This document shows, piece after piece, positions 1 to 8,180 of a stretch of 42,660 nt of DNA (positions are counted from its first letter, which is position 1; each line of letters opens with the position of its first letter). The notes beneath the pieces were generated by a model. It ran no database searches, was not told the DNA's origin, and saw only the letters and a program-made list of their open reading frames with translations. The stretch comes from Pseudomonadota bacterium (GTDB taxonomy: Bacteria > Myxococcota_A > UBA9160 > SZUA-336), in assembly GCA_021295775.1 (NCBI GenBank), contig JAGWBS010000022.1:1-42660 (forward strand), given 5' to 3'. The translations under genes were made by a program, and so were the position numbers.

Positions 1-1257
1 CCCCTCGGGGGGCGGCGGGGCGGCGGGCGGGGCGCCTGCGGTTGCCGCGCTCTGGGTCGGTGCGCGGCCGGGCCCCGGTCGGCCGGGCGGCGCGCCGCCG
101 CCCGAAGGTCCCGGCGAGTCGCCCCCGAGCGCGTCGAGTCGGGCGATCAGCCGCCCGATCTCCTCGGCGTCGGGCAGGGTGGCCAGGCGCGCGATGGCCA
201 TCTCGATCACGTGGTCCGGGCGGGGAGCGTACGTCAGGTCCTCGATCCGGCTCAGCAGCACCCGGAAAAGCTTCTGCAGGGTTTCGGGCGCGTGCGGGCG
301 CGCGCGCTCCTGCAGCTCCGCCACCTCCTCGGGCGAGCCGTCGAGCAGGGGGCCGGGGTCGTCCACGACCCGCGCCACGATCAGGTCGCGCAGCTGCTCC
401 AGCACGCCCGCCCCCAGGCGCGAAGGCTCGATGCCGCGCTCCAGCGCCCCGCGCACCGCCTGCAGGGCCTTGGCCGCGTCGCGCGCGAGCACGGGTTCGA
501 CCACTTCGGTCAGCACGCGGCGGTCGATCAGGTCGAGGACCGCGTTGGCCTCTTCCTCTCCGATGGTCGAGCCCAGACCGCTGGTGAGCCGGTCGAGCAG
601 GGTCAGCGCGTCGCGCAGGCTGCCCGCGCTCTCGCGGGCCAGGGCGCGCAGCACCGGCTCGGCGATCTCGATCTCTTCCGCGGCGGCGATCTGCCGCAGG
701 CGCTCGAACGCCTCGGCCGGTCCCAGCGCCTTGAGGTCGAAGCGCTGCACGCGCGAGAGCACCGTCGCCGGGATCTTCTGCGGGTCGGTCGTGGCCAGCA
801 CGAACAGGCTGTTGGGCGGCGGCTCTTCCAGCGTCTTGAGCAGCGCGTTGAAGGCCGCCTGCGAGAGCATGTGCACTTCGTCGATGATGAAGATGCGGTG
901 CTTGCCGGGCGCCGCGGCGTAGCGGACGCTGTCTCGGATCTCGCGCACGTTGTCGACGCCGGTGTTGCTGGCGGCGTCGATCTCCTGCACGTCGAGCGAG
1001 GTGCCCGCGGCGATCCGGACGCAGTCGTCGCACTCGCCGCAGGGCTTCTCGGTGGGCCCCTGCGCGCAGTTCAGGCCGCGGGCCAGGATGCGCGCCAGCG
1101 TCGTCTTGCCCACCCCGCGCGGTCCGGCCAGCAGCAGCGCGTGCGGCAGGCGCTCCAGCCGGATCGCGTTGCGCAGCGCCCGCGTGACGTGCTGCTGTCC
1201 GCAGACGTCGTCGAACGTCAGCGGACGCCAGCGGCGCGCCAGAACTTCGTAGCTCAT
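1..1257 (-). CDS. dnaX: DNA polymerase III subunit gamma/tau (3' end cut by window edge)
   Basis: This is the clamp-loader ATPase subunit of the replicative polymerase; 419 codons are visible and the reading frame leaves the window at its left edge. It starts ATG at 1257 with the family N-terminus MSYEVLARRWRP. Walker A GPRGVGKTT lies at residues 45-53. A zinc-binding cluster follows (Cys64, Cys73, Cys76, Cys79), then a DEVH Walker B box and the sensor-1 segment LATTDPQKIP. After about residue 365 the visible part becomes a Pro/Gly/Ala-rich linker, as expected before the tau-specific region. The SRP RNA gene lies just upstream on the same strand, a neighbourhood also known from other bacteria. 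Whether a gamma-producing frameshift site exists cannot be judged, because the rest of the gene is missing. Confidence 0.96.
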   Translation of the reverse strand, partial: MSYEVLARRWRPLTFDDVCGQQHVTRALRNAIRLERLPHALLLAGPRGVGKTTLARILARGLNCAQGPTEKPCGECDDCVRIAAGTSLDVQEIDAASNTGVDNVREIRDSVRYAAAPGKHRIFIIDEVHMLSQAAFNALLKTLEEPPPNSLFVLATTDPQKIPATVLSRVQRFDLKALGPAEAFERLRQIAAAEEIEIAEPVLRALARESAGSLRDALTLLDRLTSGLGSTIGEEEANAVLDLIDRRVLTEVVEPVLARDAAKALQAVRGALERGIEPSRLGAGVLEQLRDLIVARVVDDPGPLLDGSPEEVAELQERARPHAPETLQKLFRVLLSRIEDLTYAPRPDHVIEMAIARLATLPDAEEIGRLIARLDALGGDSPGPSGGGAPPGRPGPGRAPTQSAATAGAPPAAPPPPEG

Positions 1258-1321
1258 CGGGGGAGGGTCTTCGTCATGCCTTGGCCGCGGAGCGCTCGGA
1301 GCGGCGAGCCCCGGACCCATC

Positions 1322-1441
1322 GAGAGTGACCGCTGGGCCGATCCGGCCACCTGGAGCGAAACGCTACCGTTGCTTCCTTCCGGACCTGGCGGGTTTCACG
1401 ACCGATCCACCGGCCGGGACCCAGCGATCCCGGCCACTCTA
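1322..1441 (-). ncRNA. ffs: Signal recognition particle RNA (4.5S type)
   Basis: Read on the minus strand, this stretch contains the bacterial SRP apical-loop core CAGGTCCGGAAGGAAGCA (about 1370-1387). The flanks pair into a long hairpin. The ends AGAGTG (complement of 1435-1440) and CACTCT (complement of 1323-1328) match perfectly, and inside them CGCTGGG pairs with CCCAGCG and CGGCC with GGCCG. The length, about 118-120 nt, fits the short 4.5S form without an Alu domain. This RNA binds Ffh and targets membrane proteins to the translocon. The ends are inferred from pairing and may be off by a few bases. Confidence 0.93.
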
Positions 1442-1543
1442 GCCGCCGGCGGGGGGGAGCGTCTAGCCAGAGGCGGGACGCAGCGGCGAGTCTTCGAGGA
1501 TCGGCCGCCGCGCGGCGGCGTCCGCGTGCGGCGCGCGCGGACG

Positions 1544-2458
1544 CTAGCGGCCGGCCGCGGACCGGAGCAGTCCGCGCGCGGCCGTCTCTACCTCCTCCAC
1601 CCGGAGAGCGTCCAGCCCCGCCGGGTCTTCCGAGCGCAGCACCCGCACCTCGGGTCCGCGCGGCGCCCAGCGCAGCGGATCGCTGGGGCCGAACAGCGCC
1701 AGCACGGGCGTTCCCAGCGCGGCGGCCAGGTGCGCGACGCCGGAGTCGTGGCCGAGCAGGGCCGAGCAGGCCGAGAGCGCGCAGCCCAGGTCGACCAGCG
1801 GCAGATCCCGCAGCACGCCCGCCGCGCGTCCGGGCGGAAAGGCTCGCACGGGCTCCGCGTCCGCCGGACCTTCGACCAGCGCGACCGGCCGCCCGAGCCG
1901 CCCGCAGAGCTCGCCCCAGCGCTCGACGGGCCAGCGCTTGGCGGGACTTCCGGCGCCGGGATGCAGCGCCACGGCCAGCTCGGGCTCGGACACGCCCGCG
2001 TTTTTCAGCAGCCGCCGGCCGCGTCCGGGGTCGAGGGTCATTCGGGGCACGGCGGGAGCGGAGTCCGAGTCGGCGGCGGCGTGCAGGTGGTCGGCGGCGT
2101 GCACGCCCGGCGGAGGCCGGGGATCGACCCGCCGGACGCTGCGCGCGCCCAGGTCGCGCAGGTTGGCCGCCAGCCGTTCGCCGCCCGGTCCCCGTCCGGC
2201 GACCAGCAGGCTGTCTTCTCCGCGCGCGAGCCGGCGCCCCAACTCCGGCGCCTGCCGGCGCGGGTCGGGCCGCTCGCCGTAGAGCGGGTGGACGCCCGGG
2301 CCGTCGGCGTCCACGGACTGGTCCGGCCGCAGCAGCCCGGCCGCGCGCGCAAGCTCCAGATGCTCGCCGCGGGCGACGACCAGCGGGTCGTCCAGGCTCC
2401 GCAGCAGCGGCAGGCTGACCACGAAGTCCCCCAGGGCGCAACTTCGAAACACGATCAC
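1544..2458 (-). CDS. Glycosyltransferase family 9 (heptosyltransferase-like)
   Basis: This 304-residue protein belongs to the GT9 family, which adds ADP-activated heptose to lipopolysaccharide core or related glycans at the inner face of the inner membrane. Visible hallmarks are the N-terminal GDFVVSLPLLRSL segment (residues 10-22), the nucleotide-sugar motif LHPGAGSPAKRWP in the middle, and the C-terminal HDSGVAHLAAALGTPVLALFG. The start is GTG at 2458; no upstream ATG fits better. It lies upstream of ffs/dnaX on the same strand and diverges from the NAD-kinase-like gene at 2529. There is no LPS gene cluster around it, so the exact acceptor is unknown. Confidence 0.85.
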   Translation of the reverse strand: MIVFRSCALGDFVVSLPLLRSLDDPLVVARGEHLELARAAGLLRPDQSVDADGPGVHPLYGERPDPRRQAPELGRRLARGEDSLLVAGRGPGGERLAANLRDLGARSVRRVDPRPPPGVHAADHLHAAADSDSAPAVPRMTLDPGRGRRLLKNAGVSEPELAVALHPGAGSPAKRWPVERWGELCGRLGRPVALVEGPADAEPVRAFPPGRAAGVLRDLPLVDLGCALSACSALLGHDSGVAHLAAALGTPVLALFGPSDPLRWAPRGPEVRVLRSEDPAGLDALRVEEVETAARGLLRSAAGR

Positions 2459-2516
2459 GCGGCCGCCCAGACTACGCCAAACGCCGGTCCGTCCGCGGCC
2501 GCCGCGGGCCGCGCGC

Positions 2517-2522
2517 TAAGAT
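2517..2522 (+). promoter_or_regulatory. Putative -10 box close to the GTG start at 2529
   Basis: TAAGAT lies six bases before the GTG start of the NAD-kinase-like gene, with no purine-rich ribosome-binding site between them. If it is a -10 box, transcription would begin at or next to the start codon and give a leaderless mRNA. No good -35 element is visible. Confidence 0.4.
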
Positions 2523-2528
2523 CGGGGC

Positions 2529-3584
2529 GTGAGCGGCGATTCGACCCGGCCCGGGCACCTGGGCATCATCGTGAATCCGCTCTCGGGCCGGGACGTGCGG
2601 AGGTTGGCCGCGCGCGCCCACTCCGAGAGCCCCCAGTCCAAGCGCAACACGGTCGCGCGCGCCGTGATCGGCGCGGCGGCCGCCGGAGCGACCGACTTCT
2701 ACCTGGTGCGCGAGCCCTTTCAGATCGCCACCGGCGCGGTGGAGAACCTGCGCATCGACGCGCGCTTCGAAGTGCTCGACCTGCCGCTGACCATGCGGGC
2801 CGAGGACAGCGCGCTGGCCGCGCGGCGCATGCGCGAGGCGGGCTGCGGCGCGCTGATCGTGCTGGGAGGGGACGGCACCAACCGGGCGATCGTGCGCAGC
2901 TGGCGCGACGCCCCGCTGATGCCCCTGTCCACGGGCACCAACAACGTCTTCCCGCGCATGATCGAGGCGACGGTCGCGGGGGCGGCGGCGGGGGCGGTCG
3001 CCTCCCGCGGCGTGGCGCTCGCCGAGGCGGCGCCGCGCGCCAAGCTGATCGAGGTCGAGATCGAAGACGAGCCGGACGACCTGGCGCTGGTGGACGCGGC
3101 CTTCCTGGTCGGAGACCACGCCGGCAACCTGCTGCCCTTCGACCCGCACCACCTGCGCACCGCCGTGCTGGCCCGGGCCGAGGCCGGCGCGGTGGGCATG
3201 TCGCCCATCGGGGGCCTGATCGACCCCTGCGGAGCGGGCGACGACTTCGGCGTGGTCGTGGACTGCGAGGCCCACGCGCCGGGGGCGCGCGAGCTGCTGG
3301 TGCCGGTCTCTCCGGGGCTGTACCGCAAGGTCTTCGTCACCCGTCACCGCCGAGTGTCGCTGGACGAACCGCTGCGGCTCACCGGGCCGGGGCTGCTGGC
3401 CTTCGACGGCGACCGCGAGCGCGAACTGGCGCCGGGGCAGCGCGCCACGCTGCGGATCGCCCGCCGGGGACCGCACGTGCTCGACGCCGAGCGCTGTCTG
3501 GCGCTTGCCGCCGAGCGCGGCCTGTTCGTGGACCGCGCCTGGAACGACCCCTACGACGGTCCCCGGGGCGGGGGCTGCTGCTGA
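2529..3584 (+). CDS. ATP-NAD kinase-like (AcoX-type) protein
   Basis: This 351-residue protein has the fold signature of the NAD kinase/diacylglycerol kinase superfamily. IIVNPLSGRDVRRL near the N-terminus is the first nucleotide-binding strand and loop. VLGGDGTNRAI (about residues 115-125) is the GGDGT phosphate-binding motif, and STGTNNVFP is the second substrate loop. It is longer than NAD kinase proper and resembles the AcoX-like proteins, whose substrate is not firmly known. The start is GTG at 2529. Transcription is divergent from the GT9 gene and convergent with the ACP-phosphodiesterase-like gene. The last three codons before the stop are Gly-Cys-Cys, a small oddity. NAD phosphorylation is an inference from family only. 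Confidence 0.8.
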   Translation: MSGDSTRPGHLGIIVNPLSGRDVRRLAARAHSESPQSKRNTVARAVIGAAAAGATDFYLVREPFQIATGAVENLRIDARFEVLDLPLTMRAEDSALAARRMREAGCGALIVLGGDGTNRAIVRSWRDAPLMPLSTGTNNVFPRMIEATVAGAAAGAVASRGVALAEAAPRAKLIEVEIEDEPDDLALVDAAFLVGDHAGNLLPFDPHHLRTAVLARAEAGAVGMSPIGGLIDPCGAGDDFGVVVDCEAHAPGARELLVPVSPGLYRKVFVTRHRRVSLDEPLRLTGPGLLAFDGDRERELAPGQRATLRIARRGPHVLDAERCLALAAERGLFVDRAWNDPYDGPRGGGCC

Positions 3585-3618
3585 GGCGGGTTCGAGACCG
3601 CGGCGGACGGGCTGCGCT

Positions 3619-4254
3619 TCAGGTCACCTCGGCGCGCAGCGCGGCGAGGATGCGCGGGACCGCCGCGCGCACGCGCGGCTGAGCGTCGCCGACCCAGCCG
3701 GCCACGCGCCCGGGCGCCTCGTCGTCGAGCTGCAGGTGCCTGCGGCCGTGCAGCGCGCGTTCGATTCCCTCGGCCACGCGCCCGGGGGTGCGGTAGCCGA
3801 GCGGGGCGCCCGCCTCCCGAAGCCGGTCGAGCAGATTTACCCAGCGCCGGGCCGCGTCCGGCGAGCGCCAGTGAATCGCCCGCGCCAGCTCCGGCCGCGA
3901 AGCGGCCCGCAGCGCGTCCAGGTAGGCCGTCTGCGCCCCGGGCTGGTCGAGCAGCTCGCCGTCGAGCAGAAGCTCGACGCCCACGTGCGCCGCGCCGCGC
4001 GCCGGCCCGCGTCCCAGTCCCCGCTCCTCCAGCGCCCGGGCCCCGTCCCGGTACAGCCGCCGGAACTCGGCCAGGCGGTGGAACGCCGCGTCGGTCCGCT
4101 GGTGCAGGGCCGCTCCTTCCCGCAGCCGTCCGCTCTGCAGCGACGCGATGCGCGCGCGGACCATGGCGGCGAAGTCGGGCAGCATCGCGCCGAGGACCAC
4201 GGCCGGCGAGTCCGTGGACCAGTTCGCGACGCAGGCGTGGCCGAAGTAGTTCAA
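3619..4254 (-). CDS. ACP phosphodiesterase-like protein (AcpH/DUF479 family)
   Basis: This protein of about 211 residues begins at a TTG codon (4254) with LNYFGHACVANWSTDSP. It closely follows the AcpH-type opening (MNFLAHLHLA... then a Gly-x-Leu-Leu-x-Asp-Phe segment, here GAMLPDF). GAALHQRTDAAFH and AAHVGVELLLD correspond to the two family segments that carry histidine and acidic residues for metal binding. AcpH removes 4'-phosphopantetheine from acyl carrier protein. A longer open frame exists upstream, but its sequence is unlike the family and overlaps the promoter of the divergent amidohydrolase, so TTG is preferred. No clear ribosome-binding site precedes it. The family match is by eye and fairly weak over the second half. 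Confidence 0.66.
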   Translation of the reverse strand: MNYFGHACVANWSTDSPAVVLGAMLPDFAAMVRARIASLQSGRLREGAALHQRTDAAFHRLAEFRRLYRDGARALEERGLGRGPARGAAHVGVELLLDGELLDQPGAQTAYLDALRAASRPELARAIHWRSPDAARRWVNLLDRLREAGAPLGYRTPGRVAEGIERALHGRRHLQLDDEAPGRVAGWVGDAQPRVRAAVPRILAALRAEVT

Positions 4255-4290
4255 GCGCGGTGCCCGCGAAATACTCGCACACGCCGCGTC

Positions 4291-4296
4291 TATACT
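4291..4296 (+). promoter_or_regulatory. Putative -10 box for the first amidohydrolase
   Basis: TATACT lies 25 bases before the ATG at 4322 and is followed by the ribosome-binding site GGGAGGAGA. No good -35 is visible. It sits in the short divergent gap shared with the ACP-phosphodiesterase-like gene. Confidence 0.45.
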
Positions 4297-4321
4297 GGCG
4301 GCGAAGCGGGAGGAGACCGGC

Positions 4322-5752
4322 ATGCAGAATCGTTCCAACCCCACCGCCGAGAAGATCCGCTCGCGCCTCGACCACCCGGTGATCGACTCGGACGGCCACC
4401 TGGTCGAATACCTGCCCCTGGTGCAGGATTTCGTACGCGAGCTGGCGGGTCCCGAGGTCGAGGCCGGCTTCACCCGCAACGTCGACCGCATGCTGGGCTG
4501 GAAGAAGATGACGCCCGAGCAGCGCCGCGACCTGGGCTTCGTGCGGCCGGCGTTCTGGGCCCTGCCCTGCCAGAACACTCTCGACCGCGCCACGGCCATG
4601 CTGCCGCGCCTGCTGCACCAGCGTCTCGATGAGCTGGGGATCGACTTCGCGGTGCTGTACCCGACCTACGGCCTGATCCCGGCCAACCTGGCCAACGACG
4701 AAGTCCGGCGCGCGGGCTGCCGGGCCTTCAACCGCTACTGCGCCGAGCTGTACGGCGAATTCAGCGCGCGACTGGCTCCGGTCGCGGCCATCCCGATGCA
4801 CACGCCCGGGGAGGCGGTGGAGGAGCTGGAGTACTGCGTGCGCGAGCTGGGGCTCAAGGTGGTCATGCTGCCCAACTTCATCCAGCGCCCGCTGCCGGCC
4901 GCCGGAGACGTCGACCGGCCGCCGCTGTGGATGGACACCTACGGTCCGGACAGCCCCCACGACTACGACCCGGTCTGGGCCAAGTGCGTGGAGCTGGGCG
5001 TCTCGCCCACCTTCCACTCCGGCGGCTTCGGTTGGGGCAGCCGCGCCTCCAGCCACTCGTACGTCTACAACCACATCGGCAGCTTCGCCTCCGCCGGGGA
5101 CGCGATCTGCCGCTCGATGTTCATCAACGGCATCGTGGCGCGCTTCCCCGAGCTGCGCTGCGCCTTCCTGGAGGGCGGCGTGGCCTGGGGAGCGAACCTG
5201 TATTCCGACATCCTGGGACACTGGGAAAAGCGCAACGCGGACCACATCCAGCACTACAACCCCGCCAACCTCGACCGCGAGCGGCTGCGGGAACTCTTCG
5301 AGAGCTACGCTCCCGACTCCCTGAACCAGCGCTACGACCGCATCGAGTACGCGCTGCAGACCCTGTCGAATCCGGACGAGCCCCTGGATACCGTGGACGA
5401 GTTCGAGCGGTGCCGGATCGAGCGCGCGGAGCAGATCGGAGAGGTCTTCGAGACCAACTTCTACTTCGGCTGCGAAGCCGACGACCCGTCCAACGCCGCC
5501 GCCTTCGACACCCGCCGCAACCCGCACGGCATCCGTCTCAACGCCATCTTCAGCTCCGACATCGGCCACTGGGACGTGCCCGACATGCGCCACGTGCTCG
5601 AAGAAGCCCACGAGCTGGTCGACCGGGGCCTGTTCAGCGAACAGGACTTCCGCGACTTCGTCTTCGCCAACCCGGTCAAGCTCTGGATCGGCTCCAACCC
5701 GGACTTCTTCGCCGGCACCGCCGTCGAGGACTCCGTCCCCAAGGCGCTCTAG
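4322..5752 (+). CDS. Amidohydrolase-2 family metal-dependent hydrolase
   Basis: This 476-residue TIM-barrel protein belongs to the ACMSD-like amidohydrolase-2 group, whose members are decarboxylases or hydrolases acting on aromatic or cyclic compounds. The N-terminal metal motif is VIDSDGHLVE (residues 20-29). Later barrel strands carry SPTFHSGGFGWGS with the conserved His, CAFLEGGVAWG, and the terminal SSDIGHWDVPDM with the conserved acidic residue. The ATG at 4322 has the ribosome-binding site GGGAGGAGA. A second paralogous family member lies at 38933-40099. The substrate is unknown. It stands alone between a divergent and a convergent gene. Confidence 0.88.
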   Translation: MQNRSNPTAEKIRSRLDHPVIDSDGHLVEYLPLVQDFVRELAGPEVEAGFTRNVDRMLGWKKMTPEQRRDLGFVRPAFWALPCQNTLDRATAMLPRLLHQRLDELGIDFAVLYPTYGLIPANLANDEVRRAGCRAFNRYCAELYGEFSARLAPVAAIPMHTPGEAVEELEYCVRELGLKVVMLPNFIQRPLPAAGDVDRPPLWMDTYGPDSPHDYDPVWAKCVELGVSPTFHSGGFGWGSRASSHSYVYNHIGSFASAGDAICRSMFINGIVARFPELRCAFLEGGVAWGANLYSDILGHWEKRNADHIQHYNPANLDRERLRELFESYAPDSLNQRYDRIEYALQTLSNPDEPLDTVDEFERCRIERAEQIGEVFETNFYFGCEADDPSNAAAFDTRRNPHGIRLNAIFSSDIGHWDVPDMRHVLEEAHELVDRGLFSEQDFRDFVFANPVKLWIGSNPDFFAGTAVEDSVPKAL

Positions 5753-5762
5753 AACCGAGGGC

Positions 5763-6488
5763 TCAGCGGGCCGCCGCGCCGCCGGCCAGCTCGCGCAGGA
5801 CGGGCATGGCGTCGAGGTCGGCTTCCGACAGCCGGGACCAGTCGATGCCGTCGGGCTCCGGGCGCGGCGGCTCGACGCGCAGCGCGCGCTCGGGGGTGGC
5901 GATCCAGGCGAGCGGGAGGTCGTTGGCGTCCGCCGGGAAGCGCTCCACGAGCTGCAGGGCGTGGACGGTCGTCGCCACCGGGACCGGGGCGTGGCCCAGC
6001 TCGAGCAGGATGGCGTACTCGATGTCGCTGTAGCCGTGGCCCTTGCCGCAGCGCCGCCCGTCGGGCGTCACCGCCACCGAGCCGGTCACGATCGCGTCCA
6101 TCTGCGGCAGCTTTCGCAGCGGAACCTCGCGGGCCCAGCGGCGGCAGCCGGACAGACTGGCCGCCCGGCGGAGTTCGGCGGCGGGGATGCTCCGCGGGTC
6201 CAGTTTCAGGAACCCCGCCCGCAGCCTGGGACTGGGCATGTAGACGACGCTTCCGCGCCGCAGCAGGGCCAATCGCAGCGGGAGCTGCGGCGCGTCGGGG
6301 TTGACCTTCACGCGCCTGGCGTCCGCCAGCGGCGGCTCGGCCAACAGACGCTCGGCGGCTTCCGCGGCTCCGGCGAAATTGGGAATGCGTCCGTGTGGGG
6401 GAAACGGGAAGCGCGCCGCGCCGGCGCTCCGCAGAGCGTCCCAGACAGCTTCGCGGGCGGCTCGCTTGGAGCGGAAGCGCCGGCGCAC
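5763..6488 (-). CDS. 5-formyltetrahydrofolate cyclo-ligase family protein
   Basis: This 241-residue protein matches the cyclo-ligase/MTHFSD family, which converts 5-formyl-THF to 5,10-methenyl-THF using ATP. The N-terminal basic segment, MPSPRLRAGFLKLDP in the middle and the glycine-rich KGHGYSDIEYAIL (folate and nucleotide site) are family features. The tail VPVATTVHALQLVERFP contains the usual Val-His-Asp-like strand. It starts at GTG 6488, one base after the stop of the EamA gene, so it is the last cistron of the ABC/EamA operon. Its loop GKGHGYSD differs from the classical GxGxGYYD, so it belongs to the less-studied MTHFSD-like branch and enzymatic activity is not certain. Confidence 0.82.
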   Translation of the reverse strand: MRRRFRSKRAAREAVWDALRSAGAARFPFPPHGRIPNFAGAAEAAERLLAEPPLADARRVKVNPDAPQLPLRLALLRRGSVVYMPSPRLRAGFLKLDPRSIPAAELRRAASLSGCRRWAREVPLRKLPQMDAIVTGSVAVTPDGRRCGKGHGYSDIEYAILLELGHAPVPVATTVHALQLVERFPADANDLPLAWIATPERALRVEPPRPEPDGIDWSRLSEADLDAMPVLRELAGGAAAR

Positions 6489-6489
6489 C

Positions 6490-7416
6490 TCACGGCCCCC
6501 CGGAACCCGAGGATCGCCAGCCGCGCCACTCGAAGCGGAGCTGGGTCAGCGCCAGCCCGCCCAGGATCAGTCCCAGGGCGATCAGGGCCCGCCAGGGCGG
6601 CCGCTCGCCCAGGAACGCCACCCCGGCCGCCAGGGCGACCATGGGAATCAGGTAGTTGGTGCCGACCGTGAAGGTCCCCCCCGGACCCTGGATCAGGTGG
6701 AAGTAGACGACCGTCCCCGCCGCGGTCGCGCCCAGTCCCAGCGCCACGATCGCCGCCAGCGGCGCCGCCGCCGGCAGAGACGTCCGGGAGACTTCCAGCC
6801 AGAGCGCCAAGGGCCCCATCAGCGCGCTCGCCACCAGCATCACGCAGGCCCCGGACACCAGCGGGTGCATGGGCGGGAGCCGCCGCGATAAAATCGCGTT
6901 GGCCGCGTAGCAGAGCGATCCCGCCAGTACCGACAACTGGCCGAAGAGCTCGGCCGGGTCGCCCCCGAGCCCGCGCAGCGCGTCCAGTCCGGTCAGCACG
7001 GCCACGCCCAGAAAGCCCAGGCACGAGCCGGCGATCCTCGGCGCCGTCATCCGCTCCCCCGCCACGAACCAGTGCGCCAGCATCAGCGTGACCAGCGGCA
7101 TCGGGGCCATCAAGATTCCGGCCAGGCTGGAGTCGATTCGCTGCTGGCCCCAGCTGATCAGGAAAAAGGGCAGCGCGTTGCCGACGCACGCCACCAGCGC
7201 GAGCTGGCGCCAGATCCGCGCGCGCCGCGGCAGGGCGAGCCCCAGCCAGCGCGCCAGCGCGAGCATCGCCACCGCCGCGACCGCCAGGCGCCCCGCGACC
7301 ACCACGACCGGCGGCACGCTCTCGACGGCGACCTTGGTGAACATGAACGCGCTGCCCCAGAGGCCCGACAGCGCGCCCAGCCAGGCCCAGTCCGAGAACG
7401 CCGGCGGGCGGCTCAT
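6490..7416 (-). CDS. EamA/DMT-family transporter (first copy)
   Basis: This 308-residue integral membrane protein has about ten hydrophobic segments in two repeats of five, the EamA arrangement. The first repeat opens WAWLGALSGLWGSAFMFTKV and the second contains LCYAANAILSRRLPP. It probably exports small metabolites or amino-acid-like compounds; the substrate cannot be read from sequence. The ATG at 7416 overlaps the stop of the permease gene by four bases (ATGA), so translation is likely coupled. Another EamA protein is encoded at 24910-25803, but the two are not near-identical. Confidence 0.88.
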   Translation of the reverse strand: MSRPPAFSDWAWLGALSGLWGSAFMFTKVAVESVPPVVVVAGRLAVAAVAMLALARWLGLALPRRARIWRQLALVACVGNALPFFLISWGQQRIDSSLAGILMAPMPLVTLMLAHWFVAGERMTAPRIAGSCLGFLGVAVLTGLDALRGLGGDPAELFGQLSVLAGSLCYAANAILSRRLPPMHPLVSGACVMLVASALMGPLALWLEVSRTSLPAAAPLAAIVALGLGATAAGTVVYFHLIQGPGGTFTVGTNYLIPMVALAAGVAFLGERPPWRALIALGLILGGLALTQLRFEWRGWRSSGSGGP

Positions 7417-8180
7417 GCGATCAGCCGCCGGCGCGCTTTGCGCAGCGCCCAGCCCAGCAGCAGGGGCGTGACGAGCGCCATGTAGGCCAGATCCCAGACG
7501 GCGATCCAGCCGAGCCGGCCCGTGAAGATGGCGCGCGCGAGGCGGACCGGGTGCAGCAGCGGCAGCGCCTCCGCCAGCCACAGCCAGCCGGCGGGCAGCC
7601 TTTCCTCCAGCGGGAAGAACACGCCCGAGAACAGGAACAGCGGCGTCACGAAGAGCGTGAAGTAGAAGCTGTACAGGTCGATGTTGACGATGTGCAGGGT
7701 GAAGACGATCCCGATCGCCGCGAAAAGCAGTCCCGTCAGCGGGATCAGCGGGACGGCCGCCAGGGAGCGCGGCAGCGGGGCCAGCCCGAAGAGCGCCGCG
7801 ACGGCGAAGAAGCCGCCGCCGTACAGGCACACCCGCGTGAGCGCCCAGAGCATCTCGCCGGCCAGCACGTCGTCGGGGGACAGCGGGGTGGTGAGCATGG
7901 CGTCGTAGGTCCGGCGCATGTTGAGGCGCACGAACATGTTGTACGTCACCTCGAAGCTGGCGCCGTTCATGGCCGCCACGCAGACCAGCGCGGGGGCCAG
8001 GAACTCGATGTACGTCTGTCCGTCCATCCGCGAGACGTACGCGCCCAGGCCGATCCCGATCGCCGTCAGGTACAGGACCGGCTCGAAGAAGTTCGGCAGC
8101 AGGTTCCACTGCCAGGTGCGCAGGTAGAGCGTGGCGTTGCGCCGCCAGACCGACCAGGCGTAGGGCAGGGAGAGGTTCAC
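7413..8180 (-). CDS. ABC-2 type transporter permease (NodJ-like)
   Basis: This 255-residue permease has six predicted membrane segments and the NodJ-type N-terminal stretch NLLPNFFEPVLYLTAIG, followed by the cytoplasmic loop RRTYDAMLTTPLSPDDVLAGE that contacts the ATPase. Its frame stays open far upstream, but the real start is the GTG at 8180, which overlaps the ATPase stop by three bases (GTGA). With the ATPase at 8177 it forms an ABC-2 exporter of the kind used for drugs, polysaccharide or lipo-oligosaccharides. The substrate is unknown. Confidence 0.88.
   Translation of the reverse strand: MNLSLPYAWSVWRRNATLYLRTWQWNLLPNFFEPVLYLTAIGIGLGAYVSRMDGQTYIEFLAPALVCVAAMNGASFEVTYNMFVRLNMRRTYDAMLTTPLSPDDVLAGEMLWALTRVCLYGGGFFAVAALFGLAPLPRSLAAVPLIPLTGLLFAAIGIVFTLHIVNIDLYSFYFTLFVTPLFLFSGVFFPLEERLPAGWLWLAEALPLLHPVRLARAIFTGRLGWIAVWDLAYMALVTPLLLGWALRKARRRLIA

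Noticed and set aside
3551-5611. A 686-codon minus-strand frame across the amidohydrolase gene
   Set aside because: It is antisense to the first amidohydrolase and continues in the wrong frame over the ACP-phosphodiesterase-like gene.
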